Both the position numbers and the translations under genes were made by a program. From Spirochaetae bacterium HGW-Spirochaetae-3 (GTDB taxonomy: Bacteria; Spirochaetota; Spirochaetia; Treponematales; UBA12059), in contig PGXV01000006.1 in NCBI GenBank assembly GCA_002839315.1, positions 187,176 to 251,175 of the forward strand: a stretch of 64,000 nucleotides of DNA. The letters are read 5' to 3'. Shown one piece after another: positions 58,009 through 64,000 of the stretch. Positions within the stretch are counted from its first letter, which is position 1, and each line of letters opens with the position of its first letter. The notes beneath the pieces are model-generated. The model made no database searches. It was not told the DNA's origin and saw only the letters and a program-made list of their open reading frames with translations.

Positions 58009-59367
58009 CTATACGGCTCGTTTCTCCGATTCGAGGCGCTGCTTCTCGGCGAGTATGCCTTTATACATCTTCTCGTCGATAGGATAGAATCCCACGAGGA
58101 CGAACGCGGCGGCGAGCGCAATAGCCGGCAGGATGCCTATGAGCGTGCGTATCGCCATGATGGAGCCGGCGCCCTGAACTGCGTCCGCGATGTAGCCAGA
58201 GGCCCCGAGGATCGCGCCCGAGATCACGAGCGACAGTGAGACGCCCACCTTGGACGCGAAGGTCCATATGCCGTAGAACGCTCCCTCCTTGCGCTTTCCC
58301 GTCAGAATGGCATCGTACTCGACCGCATCGGGAACCATAGCCCAGGGCGATACGTAGCCGAATCCTACGCCTATTCCGGCGTATGCCATCGTCCCGATGA
58401 AGAAGTTGATACCGAGACGGTGCGCGAAGAAGAAGAGGATGAGGCACGCGGTGGAGAGGATGAAGAAGGCTATCTGATAGGTACGCTTCTTGCCGATGCG
58501 CTTCGAGACGAGCACGGATATCGGTATGAAAATCATCGCGACGACGAGTAGCACGACCATGGCCGCGGTAGTCATGCCTTCGTTCCTGTAGATGTACTTG
58601 AAGTAGTAGACGAGGATCCCCTGCATGAAGGTAAGGCCGCTTAGGTGGAGGGCGTAGGTCACGAGGATAATAACGTAGGGTTTGTTGCTGAACACCGCCG
58701 TATAGGTCTTCAGGAAGCTTTCCTTCGGAAGCTCCGTCTTGGAGTGATCGGGCTCCTTGACCGAGAAGAAGGTGAGAAGCGCCGTGACGGCCATCGCCGC
58801 GCCGAGGACGAACCCCATCCCGGAGAATCCGGCGGCCTTCGAGGGGAAGAGGCCTACTATAGGAAGCACTGCTCCGGCGCCGAGCATGGTGCCGAAGACG
58901 GCGAAACCGAAACGGTATCCGTTCAGGCTCGTGCGTTCGTTATAGTCGTCCGTCAGCTCCGGGGTGAGCGAGTTGTAGGGAATATTGACGACGGTATACG
59001 CGGTGTTGAGGAGGCAGAGCGCCAGCGTCGCCCAGGCGGTTAGGGTGATGGGATCGGTGAAGCTGGGTTTCGTGAAGAAGAACCACATCGTCAGGAGAAG
59101 CGGAATCGCGCCAAGAAGGATGTACGGACGACGTCGACCTAGCATCGTCCTCGTCCTGTCGGAGATGAACCCCATCATCGGATCGGTCACCGCGTCCCAT
59201 AGCTTGGCGATCATGACGGCGAGGCCGGCGGCGGCGGCCGGCACGGCGACGACATCGGTCAGGTAGTTGAGCGACCAGAATCCCATCGCCGTGAAGAATA
59301 GATTCCCGCCGAGATCGCAGACGCCGAATCCCAGCTTCGTCCTGAGGGACAATCGTGTTGTAGCCAT
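58009..59367 (-). CDS. GPH-family sugar:cation symporter (MelB/XynB type)
   Basis: A 452-residue inner-membrane carrier of the glycoside-pentoside-hexuronide family with 12 predicted helices. FISDRTRTMLGRRRPYILLG (about residue 65-84) is the family's cytoplasmic loop, and NIPYNSLTPELTDDYNERTS is another typical stretch. It probably brings in the sugar or cyclitol handled by the divergent operon at 60445. AAAGGAG precedes the ATG, and a candidate promoter overlaps a palindrome shared with that operon. Confidence 0.88.
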   Translation of the reverse strand: MATTRLSLRTKLGFGVCDLGGNLFFTAMGFWSLNYLTDVVAVPAAAAGLAVMIAKLWDAVTDPMMGFISDRTRTMLGRRRPYILLGAIPLLLTMWFFFTKPSFTDPITLTAWATLALCLLNTAYTVVNIPYNSLTPELTDDYNERTSLNGYRFGFAVFGTMLGAGAVLPIVGLFPSKAAGFSGMGFVLGAAMAVTALLTFFSVKEPDHSKTELPKESFLKTYTAVFSNKPYVIILVTYALHLSGLTFMQGILVYYFKYIYRNEGMTTAAMVVLLVVAMIFIPISVLVSKRIGKKRTYQIAFFILSTACLILFFFAHRLGINFFIGTMAYAGIGVGFGYVSPWAMVPDAVEYDAILTGKRKEGAFYGIWTFASKVGVSLSLVISGAILGASGYIADAVQGAGSIMAIRTLIGILPAIALAAAFVLVGFYPIDEKMYKGILAEKQRLESEKRAV

Positions 59368-59408
59368 AGTAGCTCCTTTCGCCGACTCACGGCGATACCC
59401 ATCATCGA

Positions 59409-59437
59409 GTTATACGTGATTGTCTATATTGATACAA
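59409..59437 (-). promoter_or_regulatory. Candidate promoter of the GPH symporter gene
   Basis: On the minus strand TTGTAT (59437-59432) and TATAAC (59414-59409) are 17 bases apart. Transcription would begin near 59402, about 35 bases before the start codon. The -35 touches the palindrome at 59435-59445. Confidence 0.55.
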
Positions 59438-59446
59438 TGGCATTGC
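59429..59446. promoter_or_regulatory. Candidate IclR operator at the symporter promoter
   Basis: The minus strand reads GCAATGCCATTGTATCAA, 15 of 18 bases identical to the sequence in the tkt promoter. Its core CAATG-C-CATTG is a perfect palindrome overlapping the -35 element. Confidence 0.5.
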
Positions 59447-59564
59447 CTTATAAGCAACTAATGAGAACCACGCAATAAAAACATTCGATGAGTCTATGGA
59501 GCGCCTAGTCGATGCCTGTCAGTATCCAGCGCAGGAGGGGAGCCGATGACGATGGCCGCCCGCG

Positions 59565-60353
59565 TTAAAGCGAAGGCCGCGACCTGCGCGCGCCGAGCGT
59601 TTCACTCAGTTCGAGGCCGGCCTCGCGTATCGTCCGGATGAAGGCGTCCATCTGAGCCTCCATGCGATCCTTGGGGCCCGAGATGCCTATCGCGGCCTCG
59701 ACTACGCCTTCGAAGTTGATTATCGGGGCCGCGAGGCATACGACGTTACGTTCGTATTCCTCCGCGTCGACCGCGTATCCCAATTCCCGTACCTTCGCCA
59801 TTTCGGCGACGAGCGAGTCGATGTCGGTGATGGTATTATCCGTGTATCGGCTCATAGGGGCGTCCTCGAATAGGATACGGAGGCTTTTTTCGTCGAGTTC
59901 GCTTATCAAGCATTTGCCGACGGCGGTGCAATGGAGTTCCTCGCTGTCCCCAATATTGGTGTTTGCGGAGATCGTCTTGCTCGCCCTCTCCCTGTCGACG
60001 AATACAGCGCTCATGCCGGATCTGACCGCGAGGTGCGCGTTCTCGTTAGTCTCGACGGCAATGCGTCTCAGGAACGGCGACACGATCTCGGTGATCTTCG
60101 TCTGCGTCCGGAGCGCCGCGGCGAGGGTGTAGATACCGAAACCCAGCTGGTACGTCTTGCGCCCCTCGTCCTGGCGGACCAATCCGCGATTCATCAGCGT
60201 AGACAGCAGCCTGAAGACCGAACTCTTGTCTATCCCGAGGAACTCGGTCATCTCCGTCAGGCTGTGCTTGCTTTCCGGGTGTTCTGCAAGGTAGTCGAGC
60301 AGGCTGAGCGCTCGTTCTACGGACTGTATCATTGAAGTGTCTTGTTTCGGCAT
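59565..60353 (-). CDS. IclR-family transcriptional regulator
   Basis: A 262-residue regulator. The N-terminal winged helix (SVERALSLLDYLAEHPESKH, then GIDKSSVFRLLSTLMNRGLV) is followed by the IclR effector domain (AHLAVRSGMSAVFVDRERAS, TAVGKCLISE, YERNVVCLAAPI). It lies between the symporter gene and the divergent transketolase operon, whose promoters share a palindrome, so it likely controls both. No good ribosome site precedes either the ATG at 60353 or the later one at 60332. The effector is unknown, presumably the sugar or a catabolic intermediate. Confidence 0.9.
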   Translation of the reverse strand: MPKQDTSMIQSVERALSLLDYLAEHPESKHSLTEMTEFLGIDKSSVFRLLSTLMNRGLVRQDEGRKTYQLGFGIYTLAAALRTQTKITEIVSPFLRRIAVETNENAHLAVRSGMSAVFVDRERASKTISANTNIGDSEELHCTAVGKCLISELDEKSLRILFEDAPMSRYTDNTITDIDSLVAEMAKVRELGYAVDAEEYERNVVCLAAPIINFEGVVEAAIGISGPKDRMEAQMDAFIRTIREAGLELSETLGARRSRPSL

Positions 60354-60376
60354 GGTGCAAATATAGATCGGAAGAT

Positions 60377-60405
60377 TTTCTATGACAATAGACTTTGAGA
60401 ATCAA
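60377..60405 (-). promoter_or_regulatory. Candidate promoter of the iclR-type gene
   Basis: On the minus strand TTGATT (60405-60400) and TAGAAA (60382-60377) are 17 bases apart. The transcript would have only about 15-20 bases before the ATG at 60353. Confidence 0.4.
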
Positions 60406-60408
60406 ATG

Positions 60409-60437
60409 TTGACATAAGCGCAATGACGTTGTATAAA
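60409..60437 (+). promoter_or_regulatory. Strong promoter of the transketolase operon
   Basis: TTGACA (perfect) and TATAAA (5/6) are separated by 17 bases. The -10 ends only 7 bases before the ATG at 60445, so the transcript should start at or next to the start codon. A candidate IclR site fills the spacer. Confidence 0.75.
60420..60437. promoter_or_regulatory. Candidate IclR operator in the tkt promoter
   Basis: GCAATGACGTTGTATAAA lies across the spacer and -10, with core CAATG-A-CGTTG (one mismatch from a perfect palindrome). It matches the site at the symporter promoter in 15 of 18 bases. A protein bound here would block RNA polymerase. Confidence 0.5.
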
Positions 60438-60444
60438 AAGCAAT

Positions 60445-61293
60445 ATGAAGGCACCTAGTACTAAGTCGATATCGATCGGCGAGCTGGAACTCGAGGCGAA
60501 AGAACTTCGGCGCCTCATCCTCCGGACGACCCACCGGGCCGGTATAGGCCATACAGGAGGATCGCTGTCGGAGGCCGACATCCTCGTCGCCCTTTATTTC
60601 CGCGTCATGGGCGGCATCGATCCGTCAGAACCGGGAAAGGCGACTCGCGATCGATTCATCCTATCGAAGGGGCACGCGACGCCGGGTTACTACTCGGCGC
60701 TGGCGCTGCGCGGGTACTTTCCGGTGGAGGCGCTCGAGACGTTCGACGAACTCGGGACGATGCTGCAGGCCCATCCTGATATGCACAAGGCGCCGGGAGT
60801 CGACATGAGTACGGGATCTCTAGGACAGGGGCTTTCCTGCGGCCTCGGCATGGCCCATGCGTCCCGTCGATCTCCCGAACTAGGATCATTCCGGACGTTC
60901 GTGTTGATGGGAGACGGAGAGTTGCAGGAAGGCCAGGTTTGGGAGGCGGCGCTGTATGCGGGTGCCAAGAAAACGCCCCTTATCGTCGCGATCGTCGACG
61001 ACAATAGGGTGCAGCTGGCTTCGACTACCGACGAGGCCGTCTCGGTGGCCCCTCTCGCCGAAAAGTGGCGCGCGTTCGGCTGGACCGCCCTGGAGGTCGA
61101 CGGCCACGACATGGGCGCCCTCGTCGCGGCCCTGAAGGAGGCGAGGGAGCTGGCCGCCTACGGTCCCGTAGTCGTCTTGGCGCGGACCGTAAAGGGAAAG
61201 GGCGTCTCCTTCATGGAAGGAAGATACGAATGGCATGGGAAGGCGCCGGACGACGGGCAGTTCGAGGCCGCTATGCAGGAGCTTCAATCGTGA
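60445..61293 (+). CDS. Transketolase N-terminal subunit (split transketolase)
   Basis: A 282-residue thiamine-diphosphate-binding half. RLILRTTHRAGIGHTGGSLS (about residue 25-44), LSKGHATPGYYSALALRGYF and the ThDP motif GDGELQEGQVWEAALYAGAK followed by DDN are intact. The partner half is encoded next, overlapping as GTGA; together they make a two-subunit ketol transferase. The ATG at 60445 has no ribosome site and lies right at the predicted transcription start, so the message may be leaderless. Split transketolases in sugar operons often act on unusual substrates. Confidence 0.9.
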   Translation: MKAPSTKSISIGELELEAKELRRLILRTTHRAGIGHTGGSLSEADILVALYFRVMGGIDPSEPGKATRDRFILSKGHATPGYYSALALRGYFPVEALETFDELGTMLQAHPDMHKAPGVDMSTGSLGQGLSCGLGMAHASRRSPELGSFRTFVLMGDGELQEGQVWEAALYAGAKKTPLIVAIVDDNRVQLASTTDEAVSVAPLAEKWRAFGWTALEVDGHDMGALVAALKEARELAAYGPVVVLARTVKGKGVSFMEGRYEWHGKAPDDGQFEAAMQELQS

Positions 61294-62240
61294 AGGCGGC
61301 CGCCATGATATCGCCGCGCTCGGCCTTCGGCATGGCGCTGGTCGAACTGGCCGACGCGAATCCGAGGATGCTCGTCATAGATCCGGACGTCTGCACGTCG
61401 ACGCAGACGGCGCTGTTCCGCTCCTCGCATCCCTCCCGGTTCATCGAGGTCGGCATCGCGGAGGCGAACGCCGTCGGTATAGCCGCCGGGCTCGCGGCCT
61501 GCGGTTTCGTGCCCTGGGTGTCAGCCTTCGCCGTATTCCTGGCGACGCGTTCCTGCGACCAGATCAGGGTCTCGGTAGCTCACGCCGACCTGCCGGTCAA
61601 GCTGAACGGTTCATATGGCGGCCTTCCTACGGGCCGAGGCGGCGCGACGCATTCCGCTATCGAGGATATCGCCATAATGCGGTCTATGCCCAACATGACG
61701 GTCCTGACGCCGGCCGACGCCTCGGAGACCCGTGCGATGACGGCGCTCTCGCTACGACTGCCGGGTCCCGTATACCTGAGGACGGTCCGCTGCGAGCTGC
61801 CCGCCCTGTTCGGCGAGTCGCATAGACCCGTGCCGGGAGTGGCGGTCTGCTTGCGGCCGGGTACCGATCTCGCGATATTGACCGAAGGGATGATGGCGTT
61901 CAAGGCATTGGCCGCGGCGGAGGCTCTCGCCGAAGAAGGCATCCGAGCCAGGGTCATTCACTTCGGGTCGGTGAAGCCTATCGACAGGGCCGCGATACTA
62001 GCTGCCTCCAGGGAGTGCGGCGTCGTGCTCACTGTCGAGAACCATTCCAGGATAGGCGGCTTCGGGAGCGCCGTCTGCGAGGTTCTGGCCGAGGAGGCGC
62101 CGTGCAGGGCGTCGATCCTGGGATTCCCGGACGTCTTCCTGGAATCGGGCGACGACGACGCGATATTCGGGAAGCACGGCCTCGACGCGGCCGGAATCGC
62201 CGCGGCCTGCCGGGAACTGCTCGGGGCGAGGACGCGATGA
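61290..62240 (+). CDS. Transketolase C-terminal subunit (split transketolase)
   Basis: A 316-residue subunit with the pyrimidine-binding and C-terminal domains. RFIEVGIAEANAVGIAAGLA includes the catalytic Glu that activates ThDP. GGRGGATHS-like sequence (LPTGRGGATHSAIEDIAIM) and the C-terminal ENHSRIGGFGSAVCEVLAEE are typical. I chose the GTG at 61290, with AGGAG 8 bases upstream and overlapping the stop of the N-terminal subunit; an ATG at 61305 is the alternative. A much longer open frame upstream is out-of-frame sequence of the first subunit. Confidence 0.9.
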   Translation: MKAAAMISPRSAFGMALVELADANPRMLVIDPDVCTSTQTALFRSSHPSRFIEVGIAEANAVGIAAGLAACGFVPWVSAFAVFLATRSCDQIRVSVAHADLPVKLNGSYGGLPTGRGGATHSAIEDIAIMRSMPNMTVLTPADASETRAMTALSLRLPGPVYLRTVRCELPALFGESHRPVPGVAVCLRPGTDLAILTEGMMAFKALAAAEALAEEGIRARVIHFGSVKPIDRAAILAASRECGVVLTVENHSRIGGFGSAVCEVLAEEAPCRASILGFPDVFLESGDDDAIFGKHGLDAAGIAAACRELLGARTR

Positions 62241-62262
62241 CGACCAGCACAGGAGAAGCACG

Positions 62263-62895
62263 ATGAGGATTGCGATCATAAGCGAGACGAGCGCCGCGGC
62301 CAGGAACGCTGACATAGTCGACGCGCTCGAGGGACGCGGCCATACGCTTGTCAACTGCGGGATGAAGGAAGCGGGAGCCGAGCCCCAGCTGTCCTACATG
62401 CATACGTCATTCCTGTCGGCGCTGCTCCTGGGACTCGGTCGGGTCGACTACGTGGTCGGCGGCTGCGGTACCGGGCAGGGCTTCATGAACGCCGCGCTCC
62501 AGTATCCCGGCGTGGTATGCGGGCATGTCCTGTCGCCGCTGGACGCCTGGCTGTTCGCCCGCATCAACGACGGCAACTGCGCGAGCCTCGCGCTCAATCA
62601 GGGATACGGCTGGGCGGGCGACGTGAACCTGCGCTTGATTTTCGATCATCTTTTCTCCGACGAGAGAGGCTCGGGCTATCCGCCGCATCGCGCCGATCCC
62701 CAGCGGACGTCCCGCGATGCGCTCGCCGCGGTGTCGCTGGCGACGCACCTTCCGTTCGCCCGCATCGTCTCGGCGCTTCCTGAGTCCGTGGCCGTTCCCT
62801 CGCTATCGTATCCCGGGATAGCCGAGCTCCTCGATCTCGGATCGGTCGCCGACCGCGGCCTGGCGCTGGCACTGGCGGCGAGGATGAACCGATGA
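62263..62895 (+). CDS. RpiB/LacA/LacB-family sugar-phosphate isomerase
   Basis: A 210-residue isomerase. The N-terminal MRIAIISETSAAARNADIVD and the loop VGGCGTGQGFMNAALQYPGV, with the catalytic cysteine, define the family. It is about 60 residues longer than classic RpiB (about 150), with an extended C-terminus, as in the subgroup found in unusual sugar and tetrose pathways. AGGAGAA precedes the ATG. It overlaps the next gene as ATGA. The substrate is probably a four- to six-carbon aldose/ketose phosphate or analogue. Confidence 0.85.
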   Translation: MRIAIISETSAAARNADIVDALEGRGHTLVNCGMKEAGAEPQLSYMHTSFLSALLLGLGRVDYVVGGCGTGQGFMNAALQYPGVVCGHVLSPLDAWLFARINDGNCASLALNQGYGWAGDVNLRLIFDHLFSDERGSGYPPHRADPQRTSRDALAAVSLATHLPFARIVSALPESVAVPSLSYPGIAELLDLGSVADRGLALALAARMNR

Positions 62896-64000
62896 CGGTC
62901 TACGAGGAGCGGCGAGGCCGCGCTACGTCGATCCGCGAGGCCGGAGGGATAGAAGCCGCCCTTTCGTCGGGGCGGCTCGCGCGTACGCTGAACCTGTCGT
63001 TGAGCGAAGGCCTGGTGCTCGGCCTGTTGAGGCAGGGAGTGCGCAAGTATATCGGCGTCTTCGGCCACGGCAGCACCGACGTCGCCGAGGCGCTACGGCC
63101 GTACGCCGACGAGGGAGTGGTCGAGGTCTACAACGTACGTAGCGAGATCGAGGCGTCCCACGCCGCCGCGGCGCTCAAGTGGCAGTACGGCGAGACCCCG
63201 GCCGTCTTCACGTCGATAGGGCCGGGAGCCCTCCAGGCGCTTTCGGCGTCGCTGACCCCGCGTTCTAACGGCGTCGGACTATACTACCTGTTCGGAGACG
63301 AGACCACCCGCGACGAGGGCTACAATATGCAGCAGATCCCGTCGCCGGCCCAGGCCTCGTTCCTCAAGATCGCCTCGGCGATGGGCGCCGCGTACAGCCT
63401 GCATACGGCCGAGGCGCTCGGCGCCGCCCTGAAGCGAGGCGCCGCCGCCGTGTTCTCGCCGATACGGCAGGAACCGTTCTACCTGCTCCTCGCGATGAAC
63501 GAACAGCCGCGCATCATGGAGGGCTTCAACCTCGAGGAACTGCCGCGAGCGCCGGAGCGTCGGCCTACCGCGCCCGTCGGCGACGAGGTCTACGACGAGG
63601 CCGTGGCTCTCATAGCCCGCGCCGAGCGAGTCGTCGTCAAGACGGGCAACGGCGCGCGGGCTCTCGATCCAGCCGTCCTCGAGGAGTTCCTCGAGCGTTC
63701 GGATGCCGCCTACGTCCACGGCCCGTCGATCCCGGGCCTTCTCTCCGGCGGCCATCCCAGGAATATGACGGTCGGCGGCTCCAAGGGCTCGATCTCCGGC
63801 AACGCGGCGATGGCAGCCGCCGACCTCGTCGTGACTATCGGCGCGCGCTCGGTCTGCCAGTGGGATTCCTCCGGCACGGCCTGGAAGAGCGCGCGCGATA
63901 TCATCGCGATCAATACGGACCACGCCGACGCCGGCCACTACAACCGTACGCACCCACTCGTCGGCGACGCCGGAGCCGTCCTCGAACGGCTCCTGGCGCG
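62892..64000 (+). CDS. IolD-like thiamine-diphosphate enzyme, truncated by the window end
   Basis: The first 369 residues of a ThDP enzyme, open to the window edge, reading left to right without a stop. The N-terminal ThDP-pyrimidine domain has IGVFGHGSTDVAEAL (about residue 54) and VYNVRSEIEASHAAAALKW with the catalytic Glu at residue 85. The central domain (GGSKGSISGNAAMAAADLVV, DIIAINTDHADAGHYNRTHP) follows. It resembles IolD, which hydrolyses the trihydroxy-dione of inositol breakdown, more than acetolactate synthase. It overlaps the isomerase gene by 4 bases. No iolE or iolG gene is within view, so the cyclitol link is inferred from this protein alone. Confidence 0.78.
   Translation, partial: MTVYEERRGRATSIREAGGIEAALSSGRLARTLNLSLSEGLVLGLLRQGVRKYIGVFGHGSTDVAEALRPYADEGVVEVYNVRSEIEASHAAAALKWQYGETPAVFTSIGPGALQALSASLTPRSNGVGLYYLFGDETTRDEGYNMQQIPSPAQASFLKIASAMGAAYSLHTAEALGAALKRGAAAVFSPIRQEPFYLLLAMNEQPRIMEGFNLEELPRAPERRPTAPVGDEVYDEAVALIARAERVVVKTGNGARALDPAVLEEFLERSDAAYVHGPSIPGLLSGGHPRNMTVGGSKGSISGNAAMAAADLVVTIGARSVCQWDSSGTAWKSARDIIAINTDHADAGHYNRTHPLVGDAGAVLERLLA

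Noticed and set aside
61065-61289. N-terminal extension of the transketolase C subunit
   Set aside because: The extra residues are an out-of-frame reading of the N-subunit gene; the GTG at 61290 has a ribosome site and overlaps the stop.
1-64000. CRISPR arrays, tRNA or rRNA genes, insertion sequences, prophage genes
   Set aside because: I looked for regular direct repeats, tRNA T-loop signatures, transposase motifs and phage gene families and found none.

Overview
The window is 64 kb of GC-rich, gene-dense bacterial DNA. It looks chromosomal: there are no insertion sequences, phage genes, rRNA, tRNA or CRISPR arrays that I can see. The cell is a motile diderm. It has a flagellin chaperone (FliS), a FlgN-like protein, a chemotaxis receptor, Sec signal peptides and a small outer-membrane beta-barrel candidate. 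The mix of purine fermentation genes, molybdenum hydroxylases, radical-SAM repair genes and no respiratory genes suggests an anaerobe. A spirochaete (Treponema/Rectinema-like) is my best guess, held only moderately because it rests on gene content and style and not on a marker gene.

Layout. 50-8815: a peptide-scavenging set (LD-carboxypeptidase, five-part oligopeptide ABC transporter, short PucR-type regulator, M20 dipeptidase). 8838-15683: a DinB-like protein, a six-TM chemotaxis receptor, then a leftward block with a beta-barrel candidate, the radical-SAM/TIGR03915 pair of presumed DNA-repair proteins and an orphan nucleotidyltransferase-like protein. 15811-18921: argG-argH, preceded by a possible arginine-rich leader peptide. 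19000-22564: an unknown cysteine-containing protein and two lipid genes (acyl-CoA ligase, PlsC-like acyltransferase).

22747-46071 is the centrepiece: a roughly 20-kb leftward operon of twelve genes, most linked by 4-base start/stop overlaps, plus an adenine deaminase gene and a divergent purine permease gene. It matches the anaerobic purine/uric-acid degradation cluster known from E. coli (ygeW-ygeY-hyuA-ygfK-ssnA-ygfM-xdhD) but with differences. It carries a second complete xanthine-dehydrogenase-type enzyme, an 8-oxoguanine deaminase, and two fold-type-II PLP enzymes where E. coli has YgeX. Its XdhD keeps the Fe-S cysteines that I recall the E. coli protein having lost. The logic is: import purine (permease), deaminate adenine or 8-oxoguanine, hydroxylate with two Mo enzymes, open rings with cyclic amidohydrolases, then finish with a carbamoyltransferase, an M20 hydrolase and PLP lyases to release ammonia and carbon.

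46175-52966 is leftward housekeeping (AI-2E-type permease, SPOR protein, coaE, polA, flagellar chaperones, J-domain protein). 53031-57926 couples pseudouridine breakdown (psuK-psuG) to a beta-propeller/GGDEF sensor. 58009-64000 is an IclR-controlled carbohydrate locus: a GPH symporter facing a split transketolase, an RpiB/LacAB isomerase and an IolD-like ThDP enzyme cut by the window edge. A near-identical 18-bp site lies in both divergent promoters.

Promoters, operators and hairpins were found by eye and are candidates only. Functions come from motif and family recognition without database searches.
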